This document shows, piece after piece, positions 8,332-17,729 of a stretch of DNA of 47,387 nucleotides (the stretch's first letter is position 1; every line of letters starts with the position of its first letter). Location: NCBI GenBank assembly GCA_030601845.1, contig JAUWAY010000019.1:1-47387 (forward strand), read 5' to 3'. This DNA is from Phycisphaerae bacterium (GTDB lineage: Bacteria; Planctomycetota; Phycisphaerae; Sedimentisphaerales; Anaerobacaceae). The position numbers and the translations under genes are program-made. The notes under the pieces are model-generated. The model worked only from the letters and a program-made list of their open reading frames with translations. It searched no databases and had not been told where the DNA came from.

Positions 8332-9041
8332 ATTATTTCTGTGAGAGTCTGTGGGCGATATTCGTTAAAGATATCGTTACTGAGTTCAGGTCAAAACAGG
8401 TTCTGCCCACGATGGTAGTACTTGGAATGCTCATCGTGTGGGTACTGCGCATTGTTTCGCAAGCAGCATCGCCGAGCACCGCCGTCATAGGCCCGGCGGC
8501 CCTGTGGATAGCATTCTTGTTCTCCGGACTTCTGGCACAAGAGCGCTCGTTTGCCACCGAGGAGCAGGAAGACTGCATTGCCGGCTTGCTTCTGGCCCCC
8601 GTCGACCCAGGGACGATTTACATCGCAAAGCTGTTTGCAAATATAGTAATGTTGTGTGTTTTTGAGGTTGTGGTAGTGCCGGTGGCCTTTTTAACTTTTC
8701 AACTTAGTGTTGCCGGCAGATGGATTCAGTTCTTAACCGTCTTATTGTTGGGAAATATCGGGATATCCAGTGTTGGGACGTTGTTTTCTGCGATGGTGCA
8801 ACTGTCGCGCGCACGCGGAGCGCTTTTGAGTGTGCTCGTTCTTGTGGTATTAATGCCGATGATGATACCAGCTACTTTTGCGTTACTTTTGCTGTTTGGG
8901 GCAGCTCCGGAAGCTCTTGCCGGCACCGCCACCCTGGCTTTTGTCGGCAATTTCAAAACGGCGGTTGGTTTCTTAATCGCATTTAATGCGGTCTATACCG
9001 TTGCCTGCTGGTTACTATTTGGCTTTGTGGTGCGGGAATAG
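8328..9041 (+). CDS. ccmB: Haem exporter membrane protein CcmB
   Basis: 237 residues with about six membrane helices and the ABC-2/CcmB layout. A cytoplasmic N-terminus (FVKDIVTEFRSKQVL) leads into helix 1, and there is a conserved ERSFATEEQEDCIAGLLLAP stretch after helix 2. The start is TTG at 8328, overlapping the ccmA stop by four bases. It is the partner of CcmA. Confidence 0.9.
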   Translation: MNYFCESLWAIFVKDIVTEFRSKQVLPTMVVLGMLIVWVLRIVSQAASPSTAVIGPAALWIAFLFSGLLAQERSFATEEQEDCIAGLLLAPVDPGTIYIAKLFANIVMLCVFEVVVVPVAFLTFQLSVAGRWIQFLTVLLLGNIGISSVGTLFSAMVQLSRARGALLSVLVLVVLMPMMIPATFALLLLFGAAPEALAGTATLAFVGNFKTAVGFLIAFNAVYTVACWLLFGFVVRE

Positions 9042-9051
9042 GGGAAATAAA

Positions 9052-9681
9052 ATGCGGCGAACTCTAATTTTGGTCACGTTTGCTCTATTATTAATCTCAA
9101 TGTGGATAGCACTTACGGCCGGTCAGGTCACGCCGGTTAAACGGAACATTATTTACGTGCATGTCCCCAGCGCGATTTGCGCATTACTTTGTTTTGTACC
9201 ATTGCTTGTTGCCGGAATTGGTTATCTCCGGACAAGTAAACCGGTATGGGATTATGTCGCTGCGGCGTCCGTGGAGGTGGGATTGGTATTTGCCACCATT
9301 CTGAATGCAACCGGCTCGATTTTCTCGCGCGCTGAGTGGAACATCTGGTGGACTCCCAGCCCCAGGCTGGTTAGCAGCGCCGTCCTGTGGTTCCTGTGTG
9401 TGGTTTACCTTATATTGCGAGCGAGTATACAGAGACACCTTCGAGCGCGCATCTGTGCCGTGTTTGGCATAATAGCTTTTCTTGACGTGCCGCTCGTCAT
9501 TATCAGCGCCCGCTTCTTGCCCGATATGCACAGACCGAGTTTCAGCTTCGAGACTGCCTGGCAAACGGCGGCTTTGCTTTTGAGTATAGCTGCGACGATA
9601 CTCTTGGCTGCGGTGTTGATTTGGCTAAAAACAGACCTCTTGAAAAACAAGGCCATCCTGGAAAAAGAATCTTTTCTTTAA
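9052..9681 (+). CDS. ccmC: Haem-handling membrane protein CcmC (divergent WWD motif)
   Basis: 209 residues, about six membrane helices. The start is ATG at 9052 with GGGGA upstream; the open frame extends to 8986, but that part overlaps ccmB. The two axial-ligand histidines are present (H37 in YVHVPS, H160 in DMHRPSFSF). The tryptophan-rich segment reads AEWNIWWTPSPRL, so the usual WWD aspartate position is replaced (WWVWDARL in E. coli). CcmC delivers haem to CcmE. Identification rests on the histidines, length and context. Confidence 0.88.
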   Translation: MRRTLILVTFALLLISMWIALTAGQVTPVKRNIIYVHVPSAICALLCFVPLLVAGIGYLRTSKPVWDYVAAASVEVGLVFATILNATGSIFSRAEWNIWWTPSPRLVSSAVLWFLCVVYLILRASIQRHLRARICAVFGIIAFLDVPLVIISARFLPDMHRPSFSFETAWQTAALLLSIAATILLAAVLIWLKTDLLKNKAILEKESFL

Positions 9682-9694
9682 TGGAGACTGTTTT

Positions 9695-9862
9695 ATGTTT
9701 TACCTTTGCCTTACATTTTCTTTCTTGTGGTTGATTAGTTTCATCTATCTATTTACCCTGGACCGGCAAATAAAAGACATGGCTAAAAGGCTGGACCAGC
9801 GGCAAACTCCTCTGGCGGCATCGCTTGCCCGCGGGAGCGGTTCGTTGGGGTCTGGCGATTGA
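9695..9862 (+). CDS. ccmD: CcmD-like small membrane protein
   Basis: 55 residues. One N-terminal membrane helix (about 2-22) is followed by DRQIKDMAKRLDQRQ, which fits the CcmD pattern of helix plus charged amphipathic stretch. It begins 13 bp after ccmC, with ATGGAG eight bases upstream as a plausible ribosome-binding site. The last 15 residues, rich in Ala/Gly/Ser, lie where the repeat DNA begins and may be a repeat-derived tail. Confidence 0.72.
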   Translation: MFYLCLTFSFLWLISFIYLFTLDRQIKDMAKRLDQRQTPLAASLARGSGSLGSGD

Positions 9863-10621
9863 CCGACAAGGCCGCCTCTTGGTTGCGTTACAGGACGGGC
9901 GCGGCGTTTGAAATTGGCTTTGTTTGGGTTTGTATTTCGTATCGCGTATTGCGTATTGCGTATCGCGCTGGGGGAATTGGGTTTGATTGGGTTTGATTGG
10001 GTTTGAATTGGGTTTGAATTGGGTTTGTTTTTTCCGCGTCTGTGAAGGCGTACATTTTCATAATCCTTTGTTAATACTTTATTTACGTTCATTTGGGTAT
10101 TTAGCAAATTGGCTTTGTTTTGCATAAAAGGATGTGTAAATGGGTATATGGGTAAATGAGTAATTGTTATTAGTAGAAACCCGGTAGCCATTATAAGTTC
10201 TCCTGAATTTACGATACCTGCTTTTGCGATCCGCCTTCGCGAGAGGGTCGAAGCCGCTTCGGCGGAGTCCCTTTGCGACTCGCAAAAAAACGTCCCTCTA
10301 TAATTAGAGCTACCTGTGCTTTTGGCCGAATTTTGGGTGATTTTTGACAGGATTAACAGGATTAAGTTGTTATTATCAAAGGAGTTAAAATTTTTTAAAA
10401 ATTCTGATTTTTGTTCGCAGATACCTGCGCTTTTGGTCGATTTTTTAGCCACATCCATGCTTCGCTCCTTAGGAGCTACGCAGGACAAGGAGAGCACAGA
10501 GTATATAAGTATATGCATATATACTTATGGAGTACTGTAATGAATTTAGTTGAGAAGGTGGGCTCTCACCTCCGCGGTCAGAAAGGCTTGTGCTTTCTTG
10601 TCTCTGGCTTGTCCTCTTCTC
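9863..10621. repeat. Repeat-only intergenic region
   Basis: No convincing gene. It contains GTATTGCGTATTGCG-type tandem units (about 9938-9966), the ATTGGGTTTG array (9975-10027), a block with complementary CCGCCTTCG/CGAAGCCGC pieces (about 10229-10290) and a GACAGGATTAACAGGATTAAG-type repeat (about 10347-10367). A minus-strand frame across it encodes low-complexity repeats such as NTQYAIRNT and KPNSNPIQTQSN, which I recall from many spurious planctomycete proteins. It separates the ccm cluster from the convergent kinase gene. Confidence 0.7.
9975..10027. repeat. Tandem array of five (A)ATTGGGTTTG units
   Basis: Five contiguous 10-11 bp units, nearly perfect. The reverse-complement units occur at 1-36, so the family is dispersed in both orientations. 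There are no spacers and no nearby cas genes, so this is not a CRISPR array. Confidence 0.85.
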
Positions 10622-13600
10622 CTATTCTGCCTTTTCCGCGTCCTCCCAGTGGCGGGAATTGGCAATCTGCAGCGCCACCTTACGTACCGGCTCAGCAAGC
10701 GTATTATCAGCGTTCAGTTTATCTATCACTTCACTATAGAAGCCGGTTTCTTTATATAGCTCATCCACAACTTTCCGCGCGGCTTCAGCATTCCATCTCA
10801 GCTCATAACCACCGGCAGGTGTAGTGGATTCCCAGAGTTTTATAATGCTGTCGTAGATTCCTGCAGCAATGGTTTTGCCGTCCGGACTGAATGCTACTGG
10901 CGAGAACGCACCTCCATGCCCGCGGAGGGTCATCAGTTCTCTTCCGCTTGCTACATCCCACACCATGATATTCCCACCACCCGAGATGATCCGCTTACCG
11001 TCAGGGCTGAAAGTAACACTACCAACCATACTATTCGTCGGAAGGTTCATCAATTCGGTGCCGGTTACAGCATCCCAGAGCTTTACCGTTCTGCCCCAAC
11101 CACTAGAGACGATTAGCTCCCCGTCCGGACTGAACGAAACAGACCCAACCGAGTGTTCGTGCCCACGGAGAGTCATTAATTCCGTGCCGGTTGCCACGTC
11201 CCACACCTTGATTGTTTTATCGTTACCGCCTGAGACGATACGTTTGCCGTCAGGGCTGAAAGCTACTGACTGAATCCAATCGCTATGCCCCCCAAGAGTC
11301 ATCAATTCGCCCCCGGTTGCAGCATCCCAGAGCTTTAGCGTACTATCCACACCGCCGGAGACTATTCGCTTGCCGTCAGGGCTAAACGAAACGCCAATGA
11401 CGACTTCTTTATGTCCGCGAAGTGTCATCAGTTCATTGCCGGTTACAGCGTCCCAGATTTTGATTGTTTTATCCTCACTGGATGAGACTATACGCTTGCC
11501 GTCCGGGCTGAATGCTACCGAGTAAACTCCCCCCTCACCGTGCCCAAGGAGGGTCATCAGTTCGGCGCCGGTTGCTGCGTCCCACAGCTTTACCGTTCCG
11601 TCCTCACTACCAGAGACAAGTCGCTTGCCGTCCGGGCTGAAGGCTATCGAACCGACAGCCTCTTCATGCCCGCTGAGTGTCACTACATCCCCCCTGATTG
11701 CAGCGTCCCAAACCTTGATAGTTTTATCCTCACTGCTTGAGACGATCCGCTTGCCATCCGGGCTGAATTCTACTGTCCAGACACGGCCCTCGTGCCCACG
11801 GAGTGTCATCAGTTCGGCGCCTGTTTCGGCATCCCATACCTTGATTGTGTTATCAAAACTTCCCGAGATGACGCGCTTGCCGTCAGGGCTGAAAGTCACT
11901 GACTTAACCCAATGGTTATGCCCAGCAAGAGTCAATACTTCCTCGCCGGTTGCCGCATCCCAGAGCTTTACCGTACTATCCACACCGCCGGAGACTATGC
12001 GCTTACCGTCAGGGCTGAATGCTACTGACAAGATCGGGCTCTCATGCCAACGGAGTGTCATCACTTCAGTGCCGCTTGCCGAGTCCCAGACCTTGATTGA
12101 CTTATCCCAACCACCCGAGACGATTCGCTTACCATCCGGGCTGAAAGCAACCGAACGGATGGCTCTCTCATGCCCACGTAGCGTCATCAGTTCATTGCCC
12201 GTTGAAACATCCCACACCTTGATATCCATACCAGCCGAGATGATCCGCTTGGAGTCCGGGCTGAACGCTACTGACCAAACCGTGCTCTCATGCCCGCGGA
12301 GGGTCATCACTTCTGCGCCCGTCGCAGCATCCCACACCTTGATTGTTTTATCGCCACTGCCCGAAGCGATGCGTCTGCCATCCTGCCCAAACGCAACAGA
12401 AGTGACAGTAGCACCATGCCCATGTAGAGTCATCAATTCGGTGCCGGTGCCCGCGTCCCACACCTTGATCGTTTTGTCCTCACTACCCGAAGCGATACGC
12501 TTTCCATCCGGGCTGATTGCCATCCCATACACTCTATCTGTATGCCCACGGAGGGTCATGAGGGCCTTGTCCGCGATATGGTTAAGGCGATACCATTCCC
12601 ACCCGCGAAGGTCGTTAGGACACGACTCTAACAGCTCACGAAGACGGCGGATATTCCCCTCGTGGTATTTCGCATCAGCCAGCGCAACGCCATGAACATA
12701 GGACAGACGTCGATATTCTTCGCCTCGTTCTTCCGCGACCTTTTCCGCCTGTTCAGCCAGCACTCGCATCCTCTCGGCCCGGATGTACATCACGGTGCTG
12801 ACAATCAAACCCAGTACTATCACCGCTGCCACGAGCGCAACGGTCGCAACCGAGCCGGCGTGTTTCCGCACGAATTTTTTAACTCGATATACCGCTGTCT
12901 CAGGACCGGCTATCAAAGGAGCACCGCTTAAGTAGTTCTGAATATCATCCGCAAGTTCTGAGGCGGACCGATACCGGCGGGAACGGTCCTTGCGCATCGC
13001 CTTGAGCGGTATCCATTCAAGTTCTCTGTGCAGGCGCCTGGCCAGAGCTAAAACCTGCGTGTGCCGCCTTTCAGCAATTTCTTTAGCCTCTTCACCAAGG
13101 CTCGTCAGGCGAATGCTCGGGTGGGGCGGCTCCTCCTCCTGCAAAATCCTTTGAAGCTCAGCAAAACCTACCTTCTGCAACACTTCATGCTCAAAGGGCA
13201 GGGCACCCGCTAACAACTCGTAAAGTACTACGCCCAGCGAATAAATATCGGCACGAGTATCAATATCCTCGTTGCCCATGTCTGCCTGCTCAGGACTCAT
13301 GTATTCGGGCGTGCCGAGTAACTGGCCCTGCCTCGTGTACAGTGTCCTCTCGGTCAGAGGTTGCGTGACGGCTTTAGCTATGCCGAAGTCGATAATTTTG
13401 GGCACCGGCCTGTCATCCTGGACAGAAACGAGTATGTTTGCCGGCTTGATGTCGCGGTGGATGATTCCTTTCTGGTGCGCGTGGTGAACCGCCTCGCAAA
13501 CCCGCAGAAACAGCTTGAGTCGCTTTTCAACGCTGAGCTTATGCCGGTCGCAGTATTTGGTGATGGACATACCTTTGACGTATTCCATCACGAAGTAAGG

Positions 13601-13984
13601 CCGACCTGTCTCAGTTGTTCCTGCATCCAGGACCCGGGCGATATTGGAATGGTCTAATAGGGCCAATACCTGCCGTTCGGCCTCGAAGCGGGCAATGACC
13701 TGCTTTGTATCCATCCCGAGCTTAACTATCTTTAGCGCCACCTTGCGGCGGATAGGCTCTTGCTGTTCGGCTAAATAGACCAAACCCATGCCGCCTTCTC
13801 CGATAAGTTCCAGCAGCTTGTATCGACCAATTGTCGTGCCGGGGCCTTCGATGAGAGGACTCTCGAGGGTAACGTCGGCGTCGCCTTCCAGCCCCACCTT
13901 CATCAGACATCGGGGGCACAATCCTTCTGGCGCATTAGGCATCAACTCGGCTCCACACTGGGGACAATGATTTTCTTTAGCCAT
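10622..13984 (-). CDS. Membrane Ser/Thr protein kinase with 14 WD40 repeats
   Basis: 1120 residues. An N-terminal zinc ribbon (C7, C10, C23, C26) is followed by a Hanks-type kinase domain (about 54-340): Gly loop IGEGGMG, K85 (VALKIVK), HRD at 176-178, DFG at 199-201. One membrane helix (378-400) and a short coiled coil follow. Fourteen WD40 repeats of about 41 residues (about 475-1050) would make two seven-bladed propellers. Many repeats share the SPDGKRIVSGG and IKVWDAATG blocks, so the DNA is a near-identical tandem array. The start ATG has AAGGAGATG upstream. It lies 161 bp after the ECF sigma gene on the same strand. Kinase plus sigma pairs of this kind are typical of planctomycetes. The propeller side should be extracytoplasmic if the topology is standard. 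Confidence 0.94.
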   Translation of the reverse strand: MAKENHCPQCGAELMPNAPEGLCPRCLMKVGLEGDADVTLESPLIEGPGTTIGRYKLLELIGEGGMGLVYLAEQQEPIRRKVALKIVKLGMDTKQVIARFEAERQVLALLDHSNIARVLDAGTTETGRPYFVMEYVKGMSITKYCDRHKLSVEKRLKLFLRVCEAVHHAHQKGIIHRDIKPANILVSVQDDRPVPKIIDFGIAKAVTQPLTERTLYTRQGQLLGTPEYMSPEQADMGNEDIDTRADIYSLGVVLYELLAGALPFEHEVLQKVGFAELQRILQEEEPPHPSIRLTSLGEEAKEIAERRHTQVLALARRLHRELEWIPLKAMRKDRSRRYRSASELADDIQNYLSGAPLIAGPETAVYRVKKFVRKHAGSVATVALVAAVIVLGLIVSTVMYIRAERMRVLAEQAEKVAEERGEEYRRLSYVHGVALADAKYHEGNIRRLRELLESCPNDLRGWEWYRLNHIADKALMTLRGHTDRVYGMAISPDGKRIASGSEDKTIKVWDAGTGTELMTLHGHGATVTSVAFGQDGRRIASGSGDKTIKVWDAATGAEVMTLRGHESTVWSVAFSPDSKRIISAGMDIKVWDVSTGNELMTLRGHERAIRSVAFSPDGKRIVSGGWDKSIKVWDSASGTEVMTLRWHESPILSVAFSPDGKRIVSGGVDSTVKLWDAATGEEVLTLAGHNHWVKSVTFSPDGKRVISGSFDNTIKVWDAETGAELMTLRGHEGRVWTVEFSPDGKRIVSSSEDKTIKVWDAAIRGDVVTLSGHEEAVGSIAFSPDGKRLVSGSEDGTVKLWDAATGAELMTLLGHGEGGVYSVAFSPDGKRIVSSSEDKTIKIWDAVTGNELMTLRGHKEVVIGVSFSPDGKRIVSGGVDSTLKLWDAATGGELMTLGGHSDWIQSVAFSPDGKRIVSGGNDKTIKVWDVATGTELMTLRGHEHSVGSVSFSPDGELIVSSGWGRTVKLWDAVTGTELMNLPTNSMVGSVTFSPDGKRIISGGGNIMVWDVASGRELMTLRGHGGAFSPVAFSPDGKTIAAGIYDSIIKLWESTTPAGGYELRWNAEAARKVVDELYKETGFYSEVIDKLNADNTLAEPVRKVALQIANSRHWEDAEKAE

Positions 13985-14145
13985 AATAACATCTCCTTGT
14001 CTGATATTAGTTGCCTCTACCTATTACTTGGGTAAAACGGCCAAAAGGTTACAAACAATCGACGTTTTTTTACCCATGATATGTTGCCACGGGCGTGCGG
14101 CAATGGTTTGAAACACAGTTCGCAACAACTCCATGCCCGAAAAGC

Positions 14146-14895
14146 TCAATAGGCCAGGGCGGCGAAGAGGTTCCGAATTTCTTCTTCAATCTCGCCCTCG
14201 GTGGCAACCGTCTGGGCGATTTCTTCCCGCAATAGTTCGCGGTAACGGCTCCGCAGGCGGTGCACGGCGACTTTCACTGCCCCTTCGGTCATGTCCAGTT
14301 CGGCGGCTACATCACGGTAAGGAATGGAATCTCTCTTTGCGGTCAGGTAAACTTTCAGGCGGTCAAAAAGCTTCTGTCTGTTTGTACTAACCGATTCGGC
14401 TTTCAGTTGGGCCATTGCTCTATCCAGCACGGTCAACGCCCAGGACTTCTCAAAAAGCTTCTCCGGGGACAGTTCGTGGGCTGGCTCGATGGCATACTGA
14501 TTTTCAGCATTTTCAAAGTCGAGAGAGAGGATTGTCTGGCCTCCGCCGCGTTTTTGAGCTCGGGCGCGGTCGCGCTCATCTCCCACAAAGTGCTTCAGTG
14601 TGGCCAGCAGAAATGACCGAAATTTGCCCTGTTGCGGGTCAACCACGCGCAGGCCACGCTTTTCCAATAGGTAGGCGAAGAAGGCCTGCGTGTAATCCTC
14701 GGCCTGGTGTGTGTTATAGCCATGTCGTCGCAAATACGCATAAAGTGGAAACCAGTATGTTTGACACAGCGTACTGAGTGCCTCTTGGTAGTGCGAGGAC
14801 GAGGGGCTACCCGCTGCCAAGACGATGCTCCAGTGTGTGGTCGCAAATCGACTGGCACCAGATGGAGTAGAACTTATGTGGGCATTGTCCGACAT
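14146..14895 (-). CDS. ECF-family RNA polymerase sigma factor (planctomycete STK-associated type)
   Basis: 249 residues. The N-terminal FATTHWSIVLAAG stretch is characteristic of the planctomycete ECF group linked to Ser/Thr kinases. Region 2 (about 40-105) includes YWFPLYAYLRRHGY and AEDYTQAFFAYLL. Region 4 (about 195-235) contains the helix-turn-helix YRDVAAELDMTEGAVKVAVHRLRSRY. It is transcribed ahead of the kinase, which may regulate it. No anti-sigma gene is adjacent. A start ATG with AGCAGGA upstream is used. Confidence 0.92.
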   Translation of the reverse strand: MSDNAHISSTPSGASRFATTHWSIVLAAGSPSSSHYQEALSTLCQTYWFPLYAYLRRHGYNTHQAEDYTQAFFAYLLEKRGLRVVDPQQGKFRSFLLATLKHFVGDERDRARAQKRGGGQTILSLDFENAENQYAIEPAHELSPEKLFEKSWALTVLDRAMAQLKAESVSTNRQKLFDRLKVYLTAKRDSIPYRDVAAELDMTEGAVKVAVHRLRSRYRELLREEIAQTVATEGEIEEEIRNLFAALAY

Positions 14896-15255
14896 TTCCT
14901 GCTCGACCTTCTTTCAACAATAGCGCTGAGCATGTGTGATGTTAAAATACTATAGTTATCCAAAAAATGCAACTGCTTCACCTGAATCTTGTTCACTTTG
15001 CGCCTGTGCCCATAGGCTGGAAGTAGACAAGTGTCTAACCGCAGCAGGAGCTGGCCAGGATTCCAGTGTGTGACATACTAACAAATAGTTTTCGGGTCGT
15101 GAATCCGCTTTGACTTCTTTAATTGGATGCAGGTAAGGCTACGAGCAAATTCTAAATATCTGTTTTTTTATTGATTCACAAAAGCGGCTTGGCAGATTCC
15201 AACATGTGACTACATATTTATGAGTTAACATGTCATACGTTCAAGTTCTGTCACC
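14896..15255. other. Intergenic region without a recognisable gene
   Basis: About 360 bp upstream of the sigma factor gene and downstream of the recombinase remnant. It should hold the sigma/kinase promoter: a TATAGT on the minus strand lies near 14950, but I see no clear -35. I found no tRNA or attachment-site repeat. Confidence 0.5.
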
Positions 15256-15933
15256 TCAAGTTTGCGTAGCTCCCTTTAGGTTAAGAGTTTGTGAAGCCGT
15301 TGATGTAGCTTGTTTCTTGCCATTTTTGCCGTTTTGGGCAGCGCGCACGAAATGCGCACTGAAATCTTCGCCCAAAGCGGCAGTGCTGGCACCTCTTGCT
15401 TTGTCAATTAAGGAGTCTCTAATTCCAACATAATAGTTCATCGTCGCGTTAATATCTGCGTGTCCAGCCAACTCTTTTACTTCATGTGGCATCAATCCTT
15501 TTTCAAGCCATTCTGTGATGCAGGTACTCCGCAAATCGTGAAAAGTGCCGTCCTCGATACCAGCCTTCTTGAAAATCGTCCGCCAACTGCGGCCGAAGTT
15601 TCCATCAGGACACTTGCACACTTCGTACTTAAGTTCGCCTCTTGCTTTTAGGCTCATAAGATACCTATAGCGCCGAGGCGGCAAAAGCAGATATGGCTGA
15701 CCCTCAGGAAGCTCCGTCTGGATGTCTATAAGCAATTGGGCTACTTTATCTACAAGGGGTAACTCTCGTATGTCTTTGTCTTTAACTACCCATCGCCAGG
15801 TATACTGAGTATCTTCCTTCGGCTGGACAATAACCTTGCCTCTTGCAAAATCGACATCGTTTAAGGTTAAGTTAAGTATCTCGCCTCTACAAAGAGTATT
15901 ATCGGTCTTCTGGCTAAGACTTGGGGCGGACAA
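15256..15933 (-). pseudogene. Tyrosine recombinase (phage-type integrase), 5'-truncated
   Basis: The catalytic domain is present: RGEILNLTL (first Arg), a beta-hairpin with KDKDIRELPL, HDLRS (HxxR), AGHADINATMNYY (His and the Tyr nucleophile). The normal N-terminal core-binding domain is missing. The frame opens only from a TTG at 15933, and 95 bp further upstream the divergent pilB begins. I see the remaining integrase residues nowhere. It is a decayed mobile-element relic, unlikely to be active. Confidence 0.8.
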
Positions 15934-16028
15934 ATCGTGGTAAAGTGCGGTTGTCTTTAAGTCGTCACAAGTGACTGTCGATACTGATTGTGGATTAGGC
16001 CAGCGGTATCTACATAAACAGAGTCATT

Positions 16029-17729
16029 ATGGAAAAGCAGGATCCTATAATTTCGTTCCTTAGGGAAGAGAAGATTCTCGATGAGAAGGTTCTTCAGAGC
16101 GCCATCGACCGGCAGCAAAAGACCGGACAAAGTCTTATAAGCATACTTAAGAAGGAAAATCTTCTCGATGAGGACCAGCTCACCAGGGTTATTGCGACTT
16201 CCAACAAGATAGAGTTTGTAAATCTTTCACCCGAGATGGTTGATCCGATGATGGCCCACTTGGTGTCCTATGAGACAGCTAGTCAGCACAATGTGATTCC
16301 AGTAAAGAAAGAGGATAACCAACTATTGGTAGCGATGAGTTCTCCTTTGAATCTGTTCATTCGGGACCAGATCGAGATGAAGACCGGATATAAGGTTATT
16401 CCGGTTGCCGCCACGCCAAGTGCTATAAAACAGGCGATACATTATCACTTCAATGTAAGGAATGTGACGAAGCAGGCCGTAGTCTCGATGCGGTTGAAAG
16501 AAGGTCCCAGCGAGAGTACCCAGGATAATAAGGTTGAGCAGAAATCAATAAGGGTCGCCAATGCTCCTATTTCAAAGCTGGTTTCATCCATAATAAGCGG
16601 CGCCATCGATGCCCGGGCAAGCGATATACACATCGAGCCACAGGCCTCTGACGTGAGGGTGCGGTACCGTATAGACGGGATATTACGAGGAGCAATAGAT
16701 GTGCCTTCATCAGCACAGCTAGAGATGATATCGCACATTAAGATTATGGCAGATATGGACATTTCTGAGCGAAGGATTCCTCAAGATGGTCATATGACTA
16801 TGTGGCACAATGGCGCTGAGTATGACCTGAGAGTTTCATCCTTGCCGGCGGTAGGTGGAGAAAAGATAGTTATCAGAATTCTCGATAAGGATGTGAATAG
16901 GTGGTTGCTTGATACGGTTGTGACCTCGCCCGACGATAATCAAAAATTTCGGGAACTGGTTAGCAATCCCTATGGCATGTTGCTTCTGACTGGTCCCACC
17001 GGCAGTGGTAAGACGACCACTCTATATTCGGTGCTGCAATTGATAAACACTCCCGAAAGAAACATTGTTACCGTTGAGGACCCGGTTGAATACCGTCTGG
17101 ACGGTATTACACAGCTGCAAGTCAAACCCATCGCGGGGGTGACGTTTGCGTCTGCATTGCGGAGCATAGTAAGGCAGGACCCTGATATCATACTGGTCGG
17201 CGAGATACGTGACCTTGAAACTGCAGAAATAGCTGTCAGTGCGGCTTTAACGGGCCACCTGGTGTTTAGCACGCTTCATACTAACGACGCAGCAGGCGCG
17301 ATATCACGTTTGATCAACTTGGAGGTACCACCCTTTCTTGTTGCTTCGGCGGTTTTAGGGGCGGTTGCCCAAAGACTTATAAGGACGTGCTGTTCCAAGT
17401 GCAAGCAAGCCTATCAGCCATCTGAAGATGAACTAAAGTGGCTGTTTGGCAAATCTTATCCGGCTAAGAAGATAGAACTTTACCGGGGCACGGGATGTAA
17501 CAGTTGTTATCATACCGGCTATCAGGGTCGAAAAAGTATTTACGAGATACTGTGCTTTTCCCCAGAAGTAAAGAGAATGGTCATCAACGGCAGCAGCGAC
17601 GATGCGATTACACAACAGGCCGTCAAAGAGGGTATGAAAACCCTTAATAAAAGCGCGGTTGATGAAGTTCTCAACGGCGTAACAACAGTGGAGGAGCTGA
17701 TGAGGGTTGTTGATGTGAGGGGCCAGTGA
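16029..17729 (+). CDS. pilB: Type IV pilus / type II secretion assembly ATPase (PilB/GspE)
   Basis: 566 residues. The N-terminal GspE_N domain (about 1-145) is followed by the secretion ATPase. Walker A is GPTGSGKTT (322-330, K328), the Asp box is around EDPVEYR, Walker B is DIILVGEIRD with E392, and the His box is STLHTND. The zinc-binding tetracysteine element has C454/C455, C458, C490 and C493. This is the full-length assembly-ATPase form, not a PilT. It powers pilin extraction and polymerisation at the inner membrane. Its stop overlaps the pilC start by one base (TGATG). Confidence 0.95.
   Translation: MEKQDPIISFLREEKILDEKVLQSAIDRQQKTGQSLISILKKENLLDEDQLTRVIATSNKIEFVNLSPEMVDPMMAHLVSYETASQHNVIPVKKEDNQLLVAMSSPLNLFIRDQIEMKTGYKVIPVAATPSAIKQAIHYHFNVRNVTKQAVVSMRLKEGPSESTQDNKVEQKSIRVANAPISKLVSSIISGAIDARASDIHIEPQASDVRVRYRIDGILRGAIDVPSSAQLEMISHIKIMADMDISERRIPQDGHMTMWHNGAEYDLRVSSLPAVGGEKIVIRILDKDVNRWLLDTVVTSPDDNQKFRELVSNPYGMLLLTGPTGSGKTTTLYSVLQLINTPERNIVTVEDPVEYRLDGITQLQVKPIAGVTFASALRSIVRQDPDIILVGEIRDLETAEIAVSAALTGHLVFSTLHTNDAAGAISRLINLEVPPFLVASAVLGAVAQRLIRTCCSKCKQAYQPSEDELKWLFGKSYPAKKIELYRGTGCNSCYHTGYQGRKSIYEILCFSPEVKRMVINGSSDDAITQQAVKEGMKTLNKSAVDEVLNGVTTVEELMRVVDVRGQ

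Noticed and set aside
9975-10027. CRISPR-like tandem repeat
   Set aside because: Units are 10-11 bp with no spacers, and no cas genes are present.
9745-10518. Long minus-strand frame of about 257 codons
   Set aside because: It is made of repeat words (NTQYAIRNT, KPNSNPIQTQSN), overlaps ccmD, and has no family features.
11625-12695. 356-codon plus-strand frame opposite the WD40 region
   Set aside because: It is a codon shadow of the repetitive WD40 array; its protein is an S/P/T-rich repeat with no domain.
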